Assembly (NCBI RefSeq): GCF_005670685.2
Contig: NZ_CP062008.1
Location: forward strand, 558,001-622,000
Reading direction: 5' to 3'
DNA length: 64,000 bases
Source of the DNA: Mycolicibacterium mucogenicum DSM 44124
GTDB taxonomy: Bacteria > Actinomycetota > Actinomycetes > Mycobacteriales > Mycobacteriaceae
The notes under the pieces were generated by a model. It was not told the DNA's origin, searched no databases, and saw only the letters and a program-made list of their open reading frames with translations. Positions 26,327 through 33,889 of the stretch are shown here, in pieces. Every line of letters starts with the position of its first letter. Position 1 is the stretch's first letter. The position numbers and the translations under genes were made by a program.

Positions 26327-27315
26327 GTCGACACCAGGAGGTTCTTCATCGCCTTCTTCTCGGCGACCTTGCGCTCGCGTTCCAGACGACGTTCCTTGGC
26401 CACCTCGAACTTCGCGCAGGTGTCCTCGAGCTCGTTGATGATCCGGCCCAGGTCGTCGCGCAGTCGCGCGCCTTCGCCGGTGAAGTCTTCGCGCTCGAAG
26501 ATGCGCCACTTCTTGAGCACCGGCATGAGGACGTCGTCGAGGTGGATGCGCGGGTCGTAGACGCCACCGACGGCGATGATGACGGCCTTGCGGCGGAAGT
26601 CGGGCACGGTGTACCCGGGCATCTTGAAGTTCTCGACGATGCGGTGCAGCGAGGCCATCGCCTGGTTCGGGTTGATGTCCAGGCCGGCGGCCGAGACATC
26701 GCGGTAGAAGATCATGTGCAGGTTCTCGTCACCCGAGATGCGCTGCAGCAGCTGGTCGGCGACGGGGTCGTTGCAGGCCTTGCCGGTGTTGCGGTGCGAG
26801 ACGCGGGTGGCCAGCTCCTGGAACGAGACGTACATGACCGAGTCGAACAGGCTCTCGGCGAACAGGTCGCCCTGCAGGTTCTGGCCGGGCGAGAAGCCGC
26901 GGGTGACCTGCTCGACGCGCAGTTCCTCGAGCTCGACCGGGTCGCAGTTGCGGGTGACGACGAGGTAGTCGCGCAGCGCGATGCCGTGGCGGTTCTCTTC
27001 GGCGGTCCACCGGTTCACCCAGTAGCCCCACGCGCCGTCCATGCCCATGTTCATCGCGATCTCGCGGTGGTAGGACGGCAGGTTGTCCTCGGTCAGCAGG
27101 TTCTGGACCATGGCGGTCTGGGCGACCTCGGAGAGCTTGGACTGCTCCGGATCCCAGTCCTGGCCGCCGAGGGCGTAGTAGTTCTTGCCCTCTTTCCAGG
27201 GGATGTAGTCGTGCGGGTTCCAGTCTTTCCGCATGTTCATGTGGCGGTCGACGAGCGTCTCGACGACCGGCTCCAGCTCATGCAGAAGCTGAAGGTCGGT
27301 GTAGTCGGCTGTCAT
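26314..27315 (-). CDS. desA1: acyl-[ACP] desaturase DesA1
   Basis: 333-aa soluble di-iron fatty-acyl-ACP desaturase, equivalent to Rv0824c. Iron ligands are in TAEENRHGIALRDYL and SGDENLHMIFYRDV, the paired E-E/D-x-x-H motifs. It introduces a double bond during meromycolate synthesis and is essential in mycobacteria. GGGAGG sits 5 nt before ATG 27315. The C terminus is Lys/Glu/Arg-rich. Confidence 0.93.
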   Translation of the reverse strand: MTADYTDLQLLHELEPVVETLVDRHMNMRKDWNPHDYIPWKEGKNYYALGGQDWDPEQSKLSEVAQTAMVQNLLTEDNLPSYHREIAMNMGMDGAWGYWVNRWTAEENRHGIALRDYLVVTRNCDPVELEELRVEQVTRGFSPGQNLQGDLFAESLFDSVMYVSFQELATRVSHRNTGKACNDPVADQLLQRISGDENLHMIFYRDVSAAGLDINPNQAMASLHRIVENFKMPGYTVPDFRRKAVIIAVGGVYDPRIHLDDVLMPVLKKWRIFEREDFTGEGARLRDDLGRIINELEDTCAKFEVAKERRLERERKVAEKKAMKNLLVSTSAS

Positions 27316-27445
27316 GGCGCCTCCCGAATAGATATCTGTACCTGGTGGTAGCAGTCAGAGTATCTGTGTCCCGTAGTGACATCAAGTTGCTGTGACGCAT
27401 GTCCGATCGGTGAATCTGAACTGTGACGTCACGGCTTCGTAGGCG
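27316..27445. promoter_or_regulatory. desA1 promoter region with AGATATCT dyad
   Basis: 130 bp between desA1 and the tetR 3' end, with no gene. About 15 bp before the Shine-Dalgarno it contains GATATCTGTACC, half of which matches the 32680 metal-regulator palindrome. A long hairpin is not evident. It is likely the regulator-responsive desA1 promoter, but I cannot assign a specific regulator. Confidence 0.4.
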
Positions 27446-28033
27446 TTACCGGTGCGACGGCACCCGACTCATCAGCATGTCGACGCAGTAGTCGACGAAC
27501 TGCTCTCGGGTGACGGGCAGCTTCCCGCCCAGGTATCCGGTGAACAACGCGGTGAGGGCACCGATCAGGCTGGTGGCCTCGAGCGCCCGCCGCGCGGGGT
27601 CGCCGTCGGGGAACATCTTGTGCTGCAGGAGCTCGATGAAGCTCGGCATCCAGTCGGCGCCCGAGCGGGTGAGAACCGGTTCCTGCGCCGGGGCGATGAG
27701 CAGTACGCGGCCACGGGTGGGGTCGTCGACCATCATCGTGACGAACCGCTCGACGGCGTCGCGCGGGCTCTGTGATGTGGTCAGTGCCGCCATGGCCGTC
27801 GTGCACACCTCGTCGTACACGGCGCGGACGAAATCCTCACGGTCGGTGAAGCTTTCGTAGAAATAGCGTTCGGTCAGGCCGGCGGTGCGGCACACCGTCC
27901 GGACCGTCGCAGCCGGGCCGTCGGAATGGCCGAGCGCGGCAATGCCGGCTTCGATGAGCGCCTCGCGGCGCCGCGTCGGGCGGTCCGCCAGGGGGACGGC
28001 GGACCAGCGGCCCTGTCGTTGACCGGAAGGCAC
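27446..28033 (-). CDS. TetR-family transcriptional regulator
   Basis: 195 aa, in the position of Rv0825c. N-terminal HTH RRREALIEAGIAALGHSDGPAATVRTVCRTAGLTERYFYESFTDREDFVRAVY, then a ligand domain without recognised specificity. GTG 28033 has AGGAG 5 nt upstream; the longer frame is a shadow of the divergent gene. It is likely to control the divergent DUF2236 gene through the 63-bp gap. Confidence 0.88.
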   Translation of the reverse strand: MPSGQRQGRWSAVPLADRPTRRREALIEAGIAALGHSDGPAATVRTVCRTAGLTERYFYESFTDREDFVRAVYDEVCTTAMAALTTSQSPRDAVERFVTMMVDDPTRGRVLLIAPAQEPVLTRSGADWMPSFIELLQHKMFPDGDPARRALEATSLIGALTALFTGYLGGKLPVTREQFVDYCVDMLMSRVPSHR

Positions 28034-28051
28034 GTGACTCCTAAGCTGTGG

Positions 28052-28071
28052 CTGACAACGCGTGTAGTCAG
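28052..28071. promoter_or_regulatory. CTGAC-N10-GTCAG dyad between tetR and DUF2236 gene
   Basis: 20-bp dyad centred on ACGCGT-like sequence, midway in the divergent gap (28034-28096). Size and place suit a TetR operator. Confidence 0.4.
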
Positions 28072-28096
28072 GATACCCGCTGACATCCAGGAAAGA

Positions 28097-29107
28097 ATGC
28101 CGGTGACTCAAAATACTTCCGACGCATGCCCCATGACCAGCGACTCCGTGCCCGTGGCGGCCGGCTGCCCGGTCACTTCCGGTGGCTATGACGCGGTGCC
28201 GCTGGGGCCCGACTCGCTGACGTGGAAGTACTTCGGCCAATGGACCGGGCTGTTCCAGGGCACCTGGGCGGGCTCGATGCAGAACATGCATCCGCAGCTC
28301 GGGGCGGCGGTCGAGGAGCACTCGATCTTCTTCATGGAGCGGATTCCGCGGCTTCTCCGGTCGATCTACCCGATCGGCGGCGTGGTGTTCGACGGTTACC
28401 GTGCACCGCAGACCGGCGCCGAGGTGCGGGACTATCACATCGGGATCAAGGGCGTCGACAAGCAGGGACGCCGCTACAGCGCGCTGAACCCCGACGTCTT
28501 CTATTGGGCCCACTCGACGTTCTTCAAATCCACCCTGCTGGCCGCCGAGAAATTCGGCGGCGGCATATCCGAGGCCGACAAGCGTCAACTGTTCGACGAG
28601 CACGTCGCCTGGTACCGCATGTACGGCATGAGCATGCGGCCCGTGCCGAAGAGCTGGGAGGACTTCGAGGTCTACTGGGATCACATGTGCCGCAACGTGC
28701 TGGAGAACAACTATGCGGCGCGCGAGGTCATGGATTTGTCGACCATGCCCAAACATCCTTCGCTGCAATGGATTCCGGACTGGCTGTGGGCCCAGAACCT
28801 CAAGGTGATGCAGCGCTTCCTGACCTTCATGACGGTGGCGCTCTACGACCCGCCGGTGCGCGAACTGATGGGCTACACGTGGTCGCCCCGGCAACAGTGG
28901 GTGCACGACCGGCTGTGCCAGGTCATCACGCTGGTCTCGAAATACGGCCCGAAGCGCAGGCTGATGCATCCGCGCAAGCGATCGGCGATCGACCGGGCGA
29001 CCGGCCGGCTGCCCATCGATTCGCCGCTGGTGGAGACGCCCGCACGCAACCTGCCGCCCGTCGAGTACCGGGGTCAGCCTCAGTTCTACTGCCCAAAGGT
29101 GGACTGA
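28097..29107 (+). CDS. DUF2236 / MpaB-type haem oxygenase-like protein
   Basis: 336 aa, equivalent to Rv0826. DUF2236 (latex-clearing/MpaB-type, haem b) hallmarks: AALNPDVFYWAHSTFFKSTL-like segment (here SALNPDVFYWAHSTFFKSTL), EADKRQLFDEHVAWYRMYGMSMRPVPKSWEDFEVYWDHMCRN. Family members are oxygenases or peroxygenases cleaving isoprenoid C=C bonds, or are uncharacterised. ATG 28097 has AGGAAAG upstream. Probably TetR-controlled. Confidence 0.85.
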   Translation: MPVTQNTSDACPMTSDSVPVAAGCPVTSGGYDAVPLGPDSLTWKYFGQWTGLFQGTWAGSMQNMHPQLGAAVEEHSIFFMERIPRLLRSIYPIGGVVFDGYRAPQTGAEVRDYHIGIKGVDKQGRRYSALNPDVFYWAHSTFFKSTLLAAEKFGGGISEADKRQLFDEHVAWYRMYGMSMRPVPKSWEDFEVYWDHMCRNVLENNYAAREVMDLSTMPKHPSLQWIPDWLWAQNLKVMQRFLTFMTVALYDPPVRELMGYTWSPRQQWVHDRLCQVITLVSKYGPKRRLMHPRKRSAIDRATGRLPIDSPLVETPARNLPPVEYRGQPQFYCPKVD

Positions 29108-29218
29108 CTCAGGCGTTTTGCGGTACTCGCAGTATTTCGAGGGGTCTGTGAGGCCGATTTAGTCGCTGGGTCACCGTCGGGCAATGGTTAGGCAACACGG
29201 CCGGTGTTGGCTCGACGC

Positions 29219-29584
29219 ATGACGAGCATCTACGAACAGATCGGAGGAGTCGAGGCGCTCGAACAGGTGGTGGCGGACTTCTACGAGCGCGTGCTGGCCG
29301 ACCCCGAACTCGCCGGCTTTTTCGCCGGCGCCGACATGCCACGACTCAAGGGCCGGCAGGTGGAGTTCTTCGCCGCGGCACTGGGTGGGCCGGAGCCCTA
29401 CACGGGCGCATCCATGCGGGACATCCACCGCGGTCGGAGGATTTCCCGGCAGCACTTCAATCTGGTGGCCGCGTATCTGAGTGAAAGCCTGGCTGCGGCA
29501 GGCGTTCCGGCGCGGACCGTGCAGCGGATCATGGCAGCGATCGCGCCACTGGCCGACGATATCGTCACGGCAATGAGCGCCTGA
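29219..29584 (+). CDS. glbN: group I truncated haemoglobin
   Basis: 121 aa. Pattern [33 protein letters not shown] (B10 Tyr in FYERV), then the proximal F8 His in [13 protein letters not shown]. It resembles mycobacterial GlbN, which detoxifies nitric oxide with oxygen. ATG 29219 was chosen over the earlier in-frame start because the conserved helix A begins there. There is no clear Shine-Dalgarno. Probably monocistronic; 60 bp later a kinase gene starts. Confidence 0.88.
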   Translation: MTSIYEQIGGVEALEQVVADFYERVLADPELAGFFAGADMPRLKGRQVEFFAAALGGPEPYTGASMRDIHRGRRISRQHFNLVAAYLSESLAAAGVPARTVQRIMAAIAPLADDIVTAMSA

Positions 29585-29645
29585 GCGCCCACAGCACCGA
29601 CTCTGCCTGGGCCCGCGGGGTGGCATCAGGACTAGCGTTGAGGCC

Positions 29646-30788
29646 ATGCCAGTCCAGGGCGTCCTCGCCGACCGCTACCAATTGCGGGGCACGCTGGGCC
29701 ACGGCGGCATGGCAGAGGTCCGCGACGCGTGGGACACCCAGCTGCAGCGGCCGGTGGCCGTCAAACTGCTCTACGCGCAGTTCAGTAATCAGCCGGATTT
29801 CCGGCACCGGTTCCAGGTCGAGGCCCGCGCCGCGGCCGGGCTGAACCATCCGCACGTCGTCGCGGTGCATGACTACGGCGAGCAGGACGGCACACCGTTC
29901 ATCGTCATGGAACGGCTGCCGGGGCGGACGTTGGCCGACGTGATCGCCGCGGGTCCGCTGCCCCAACACGTGGTCCGAGCCGTCCTCGACGGCGTGCTCT
30001 CGGCGCTGGCCGCGGCCCATGCGGCGGGCATCCTGCACCGTGACATCAAGCCCGGGAACATCCTGCTGGCGGACTCGGGGGCGGCGAAGATCGCGGACTT
30101 CGGCATCGCCAAGAGCGCCGACTCGAACCACACCGTGGCCGGCCAGGTGGTCGGCACGATGGGTTATCTCAGCGCCGAGCGACTGTCGGGACGGCCTGCG
30201 ACGGTGGCCGACGACCTCTACGCCGTCGGCGTCGTCGGGTACGAGGCACTCACCGGCCGACGCCCTTTTCCGCAGGACAACCTCGTCGACCTCGCGCGGG
30301 CCGTCACCGAGGGGCATCCGGTGCCGCTACGTGCGTTGCGTCCCGATGTCGACCCGGCGCTGGCGGTGGTGGTCGAACGGGCGATGGCCCGTGACCCGCG
30401 GGTGCGCTTCGGCGGTGCCGACGAGATGCGTGCGGCGCTGCACGGTGCTGTGCCGGCCGGTCGTCCCCCGACGCTGGTGCTGGGGCAGCCGCTGCCGGAC
30501 CCGACGACGTCGCTGCTGCCGGTCGCCGCGCCGCGCCGCCGCTCGCGACTCCTGCTGTGGGGTGCGGCCGCCATCGTGGTGCTGGTGACGGTCATCGCGG
30601 TGATCGTCGACGCCGCATCACGGCCGTCGACGCCGACTCCGGTCGGGACGACCACACCGGAGCCGACCCCGACGTCCACGTCGGCCCCGCCGCCGACCTC
30701 GACCCCGACGCCCATCGACGACCGTCCCACACCTAACGGTCCGGGCAACGGGCACGGCAAAGGTCCGAAGAACAAGCACCGCGACTGA
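29646..30788 (+). CDS. membrane Ser/Thr protein kinase with short Pro/Thr-rich extracellular tail
   Basis: 380 aa. Hanks-type kinase domain (about 10-270): LGHGGMAEV glycine loop, VAVKLL Lys, HRDIKPGNILL catalytic loop, DFGIAKSA, and TMGYLSAERLSG as the activation/P+1 segment. A transmembrane helix (LLLWGAAAIVVLVTVIAVIV) is followed by about 65 residues of Pro/Thr-rich and basic Gly/Lys sequence with no folded sensor domain. Similar in layout to PknF/PknI-type kinases. The signal sensed and targets are unknown. Confidence 0.9.
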   Translation: MPVQGVLADRYQLRGTLGHGGMAEVRDAWDTQLQRPVAVKLLYAQFSNQPDFRHRFQVEARAAAGLNHPHVVAVHDYGEQDGTPFIVMERLPGRTLADVIAAGPLPQHVVRAVLDGVLSALAAAHAAGILHRDIKPGNILLADSGAAKIADFGIAKSADSNHTVAGQVVGTMGYLSAERLSGRPATVADDLYAVGVVGYEALTGRRPFPQDNLVDLARAVTEGHPVPLRALRPDVDPALAVVVERAMARDPRVRFGGADEMRAALHGAVPAGRPPTLVLGQPLPDPTTSLLPVAAPRRRSRLLLWGAAAIVVLVTVIAVIVDAASRPSTPTPVGTTTPEPTPTSTSAPPPTSTPTPIDDRPTPNGPGNGHGKGPKNKHRD

Positions 30789-30789
30789 C

Positions 30790-31407
30790 TCAGCTTGCCG
30801 GGCGCAGCACCCCCAGCGCCCAGCCGGTGCCGAGGCCGCGGCGCAGCGCCATGTGGATCCACAACAGCGCCAGCGGCTCGAGCAGCCGGGCGGCGGTGAG
30901 GTCGCCGGCGTCGAGGGTCTCGAATCTCAGCTCGCGAACCAGCTGTGCCGCAATAGCTTTCGCATCGGCGTCGTCGCCGCAGACGAACATGACGGGTGAC
31001 GACGGCAGAGCCGGCGAGTCCATCATGGGCGCGCCGATCTGGTTCATGGCCTTGCACACCCGCGCACCGGGAGCCCAGGCGGCGACCTGTTCGGCGCCGG
31101 ATGTGGTGTGGCCCAACTCGAGCGCGGTGACGTCGGGCGTCAGTGGATTGGTGCAGTCGATCAACACCTTTCCCGTCAGGTCACCGCACGCGGACACCGC
31201 CGCCTGCGTCCCTTGCCATGGCGTGCACAGCGCGACGACGTCGGCCCCGGTTGCGGCCGTCGCGTTGTCGGTCACCGCTGCGCGGAGGCTCGCATACCTG
31301 GCGTCGTCGGGATTCCTTACCCCGTAGGTGATTTCGTGGCCGAGACGCTGCCATGCCCGTCCCAGGGTGCTGCCGACATTGCCGGCGCCGATGATCGCGA
31401 TCCGCAT
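30790..31407 (-). CDS. NADP/F420 oxidoreductase-like dinucleotide-binding protein
   Basis: 205 aa. Rossmann start RIAIIGAGNVGSTLGRAWQRLGHEITYGVRNPD, then VVALCTPWQGTQAAVSACGDLTGKVLIDCTNPL and KAMNQIGAPMM. It resembles F420H2:NADP+ oxidoreductase (Npd/Fno) family proteins, which in actinobacteria also include general NADPH-dependent reductases. Follows the convergent kinase gene by 1 bp and precedes the monooxygenase-like gene in the same leftward transcript (4-bp spacing). Confidence 0.8.
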   Translation of the reverse strand: MRIAIIGAGNVGSTLGRAWQRLGHEITYGVRNPDDARYASLRAAVTDNATAATGADVVALCTPWQGTQAAVSACGDLTGKVLIDCTNPLTPDVTALELGHTTSGAEQVAAWAPGARVCKAMNQIGAPMMDSPALPSSPVMFVCGDDADAKAIAAQLVRELRFETLDAGDLTAARLLEPLALLWIHMALRRGLGTGWALGVLRPAS

Positions 31408-31410
31408 CGG

Positions 31411-31737
31411 TCAGCCCGCCAGTGCCACGTCGTAGTGCTGCATCTCGTCGATCTGGTCGACGAACGGGGCGATGTGCGAAAAGAAGTCGCGGAAGTGCGT
31501 ACTGCGGCGGAACTTTTCGAGGTGATCGGCGACCGAGGTCCAGTGGATCCGCAGAATCCAGCGGTCCGCTTCCTCGACGCAGCGGGTCAATTCGTAGCCC
31601 AGGCAGTGCGCGCTCTCGCGCAGTGGAACCGCGGCGGCTCGGTACGCCGCGACGAAGTCTTCGGCGCGTTCGGGTGGAATCCGGTAGCGGATGTATTCGA
31701 CGACGAACGGCTCGCCGGGCGAGCTCAGAGTATTCAT
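31411..31737 (-). CDS. antibiotic biosynthesis monooxygenase (ABM) fold protein
   Basis: 108 aa from ATG 31737. Dimeric alpha/beta-barrel pattern VEYIRYRIPPERAEDFVAAYRAAAVPLRESAHCLGYELTRCVEEADRWILRIHWTSVADHLEKFRRSTHFRDFF. Such small proteins are cofactor-free oxygenases or accessory proteins. First gene of the leftward unit with the NADP-binding protein; the divergent MarR-PDZ gene probably controls it. An in-frame start at 31764 would place the operator inside the coding region, so 31737 is preferred. Confidence 0.75.
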   Translation of the reverse strand: MNTLSSPGEPFVVEYIRYRIPPERAEDFVAAYRAAAVPLRESAHCLGYELTRCVEEADRWILRIHWTSVADHLEKFRRSTHFRDFFSHIAPFVDQIDEMQHYDVALAG

Positions 31738-31747
31738 GGCATAACAA

Positions 31748-31763
31748 TGCTTGAATTCAAGCA
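31748..31763. promoter_or_regulatory. perfect 16-bp palindrome, candidate MarR-PDZ operator
   Basis: TGCTTGAATTCAAGCA in the 82-bp divergent gap, 11 bp upstream of the ABM start. Perfect dyad of the size bound by MarR dimers. Confidence 0.65.
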
Positions 31764-31819
31764 ATGTTGCAACGGCTTGTGGCCGAATATCGGGGTGACC
31801 TGGCGGTATCGTCGTCCGC

Positions 31820-32662
31820 GTGGGTGAAGCGAGCCGGTCCTATGGCATCCCGGAACACGAGGCGACCTGGGACAGCGTCGACCACCTGCTCGCCGACTGG
31901 GCCCGGGAGCGTCCGGACCTGGATTTCAGTCCGCTCGCTGTCGTGTACCGGATGGGGCAGGTGCGCCGGTTGCTCGAGCAGCGGATGGCTGAGGTGTTCG
32001 CCCGGCACGGCCTCACCGCCGCCGACTTCCTGGTGATCGTCACGCTGCGTCGCGCCGGCGAGCCATATCGAATGCCGCAGGCGCGGTTGATGAACGCGCT
32101 GGGGCTCACCTCCGGCACGGTGAGTCTGCGGCTCGACCGGTTGGTGAAAGCCGGCAGCGTGACACGCGAACCCGACCCGGATGACCGGCGCGGCAGCATC
32201 ATTCGGCTCAGCGAGTCCGGCTTACGGCTCTTCGACGCGGTGGCGCCCGAGCATCTGGCCAACGAAGACCGGCTGCTGTCGGCACTGACGGCCGGCCAAC
32301 GCACCGAACTGGCCGGGCTGCTCCGTCATCTCCTGGTCTCGCTGGAATCGCCACGAGCGAAGCCGGACGCGTACCTGGGGATGTCGCTCGAATCGGCCCA
32401 TGTCGCGCGGAGCCTGCGTACCGCAGTCGGGCTGAGTGACACCGCGGGGCTGCTGGTGTCGACGGTCGAGCCGGGCAGTCCCGCCGCCGTCGCCGAGCTT
32501 CAGCGCGGCGATCTCATCACCGAGATCGGGGGAGTGCCGGTGCGCAACCACGGCACCCTGGCGACGGCGCTGGCCGAACTGGACGAGGGGCAGGCTGTGG
32601 AGCTCGTGGTGCTGCGCGGCGACGAGCCGCGCCGCATGACCGTGCGCCGGCCGGCAGGATAA
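31820..32662 (+). CDS. MarR-type HTH fused to a C-terminal PDZ domain
   Basis: 280 aa, GTG start. MarR winged helix at about residues 40-150 (VYRMGQVRRLLEQRMAEVFARHGLTAADFLVIVTLRRAGEPYRMPQARLMNALGLTSGTVSLRLDRLVKAGSVTREPDPDDRRGSIIRL), then a PDZ domain at about 180-275 (YLGMSLESAHV ... LVSTVEPGSPAAVAELQRGDLITEIGGVPVRNHGTLATALAELDEGQAVELVVLRGDEPRRM). PDZ domains bind C-terminal peptides and are usual in HtrA proteases, not in regulators. It may sense a peptide or tether to a membrane protein. No membrane segment seen. Confidence 0.85.
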   Translation: MGEASRSYGIPEHEATWDSVDHLLADWARERPDLDFSPLAVVYRMGQVRRLLEQRMAEVFARHGLTAADFLVIVTLRRAGEPYRMPQARLMNALGLTSGTVSLRLDRLVKAGSVTREPDPDDRRGSIIRLSESGLRLFDAVAPEHLANEDRLLSALTAGQRTELAGLLRHLLVSLESPRAKPDAYLGMSLESAHVARSLRTAVGLSDTAGLLVSTVEPGSPAAVAELQRGDLITEIGGVPVRNHGTLATALAELDEGQAVELVVLRGDEPRRMTVRRPAG

Positions 32663-32679
32663 GTACAGGCTTTTCTGAA

Positions 32680-32695
32680 TACAGATATATCTGTA
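32680..32695. promoter_or_regulatory. perfect palindrome TACAGATATATCTGTA, metal-regulator operator
   Basis: 16-bp perfect dyad 11 bp before the cmtR-like start. TACTGT (32693-32698) is a plausible -10 for a leaderless GTG at 32706, so the operator overlaps the promoter, as expected for ArsR/SmtB repressors. Confidence 0.7.
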
Positions 32696-32705
32696 CTGTC
32701 GTGGT

Positions 32706-33044
32706 GTGACCACGGCTCAGCACACCGACGCGTTGTCTCGGTTCGGGCATGCCCTGTCGGATTCCACGCGAGCGCGAATCCTGTTGAGCCTGAACCGGAC
32801 TCCCGGCTATCCGTCGGAGCTCGCCGACCAGCTCGGCGTCTCCCGGCAGATCCTCTCCAACCACCTGACGTGCCTGCGGGGATGCGGCCTGGTGGTGGCC
32901 GTGCCGGAGGGCCGTCGGATGCGATACGAACTGGCGGACGGCCGCATCGGCCGGGCGCTGGACGACCTCATGGGGCTGGTCCTCGCGGTGGATCCCGACT
33001 GCGTGTGCGTCGGTGCCGACGGCGAGCCGTGCGGGTGCAGCTGA
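32706..33044 (+). CDS. cmtR: CmtR-like ArsR/SmtB metal-responsive repressor
   Basis: 112 aa. Winged HTH DALSRFGHALSDSTRARILLSLNRTPGYPSELADQLGVSRQILSNHLTCLRGCGLVV closely follows M. tuberculosis CmtR. Cys56 and Cys60 in the recognition helix (LTCLRGC) match the alpha-4 Cd/Pb site. The C-terminal tail contributes further cysteines at 99, 101, 109 and 111, more than CmtR's single tail Cys. Metal binding would release the operator just upstream. Overlaps the transporter start (TGATG). Confidence 0.85.
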   Translation: MTTAQHTDALSRFGHALSDSTRARILLSLNRTPGYPSELADQLGVSRQILSNHLTCLRGCGLVVAVPEGRRMRYELADGRIGRALDDLMGLVLAVDPDCVCVGADGEPCGCS

Positions 33045-33703
33045 TGACGCTCACCGAGGTCCGCCGCGGGCAGCTGGCGCGACGCATCAGGTGGCTGGTC
33101 GCGGCGACCATCTCCTACAACGTCATCGAAGCCGTCGTGGCGCTGTCGGAAGGGGCGCGGGTGTCGTCGGCGGCGTTGGTCGGCTTCGGCCTCGACTCGG
33201 TGATCGAGGTGTCATCGGCCGCCGCCGTCGCCTGGCAATTCGCGGGCGCCGACGCGGAAGCGCGCGAGAAGACCGCACTGCGAATCATCGCGTTCTCGTT
33301 CTTCGCGCTGGCCGCGTACGTCACCGTAGATGCGGTCCGTGCCCTGCTGGGCTTCGGCGAAGCCCAGCACTCGACCATCGGCATCGTGCTCGCGGTGGCG
33401 AGCCTGATCGTCATGCCGGTGCTCTCGTACGCACAACGGCGGGCCGGCCGGGAGCTCGGATCACGGTCGGCCGTGGCCGATTCCAAGCAGACGCTGCTGT
33501 GTACCTATCTGTCGGCCGTGCTGTTGATCGGCCTTCTGGTGAACAGCATCCTCGGCTGGTCCTGGGTCGACCCGATCGCGGCGTTGGTGATCGCTGCGAT
33601 CGCGGTGAAGGAAGGTGTCAACGCGTGGCAGGGCGATGTCTGCTGTGCATCGGCCGTCCGCGAGTCCGCCGCGACATCCGATGGGTGCGGCTGCTGCAAC
33701 TGA
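33044..33703 (+). CDS. CDF-type cation efflux protein with Cys-rich tail
   Basis: 219 aa, about five or six predicted helices. Resembles the transmembrane part of cation diffusion facilitators: ISYNVIEAVVALSEGARVSSAALVGFGLDSVIEVSSA and the second-site segment VADSKQTLLCTYLSAVLLIGLLVNSILGWSWVDPIAALVIAAIAVKEG. It lacks the cytoplasmic C-terminal domain; instead it ends in a short tail with CC near residue 204 and CGCC at the terminus. Co-translated with the CmtR-like repressor, so heavy-metal efflux is the likely role. Shortness could mean a distinct subfamily. Confidence 0.8.
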   Translation: MTLTEVRRGQLARRIRWLVAATISYNVIEAVVALSEGARVSSAALVGFGLDSVIEVSSAAAVAWQFAGADAEAREKTALRIIAFSFFALAAYVTVDAVRALLGFGEAQHSTIGIVLAVASLIVMPVLSYAQRRAGRELGSRSAVADSKQTLLCTYLSAVLLIGLLVNSILGWSWVDPIAALVIAAIAVKEGVNAWQGDVCCASAVRESAATSDGCGCCN

Positions 33704-33787
33704 CCATCTGGCGAATGCGAAAAAAATAGCCATCGAGTTGAAATTCGGGTGGAAAATCGCTTCTGTACACCGTGCGGACGACAAATC

Positions 33788-33826
33788 TTGCCCAGTTCAA
33801 AGTTTGCCAAGCATGTCTCTGGGCAA
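33788..33826. terminator. TTGCCCAG/CTGGGCAA hairpin
   Basis: 8-bp perfect arms at 33788-33795 and 33819-33826 in the 186-bp gap between the metal operon and the PE-PPE gene. Possible terminator of the metal operon. The gap is unusually AT-rich for this region and carries nothing else recognisable. Confidence 0.35.
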
Positions 33827-33889
33827 CGGAGTACGGTGCCGGATAGCCGGTGATGCATCCGGCTGAACACCGACGAACGGCTGGTTCTG

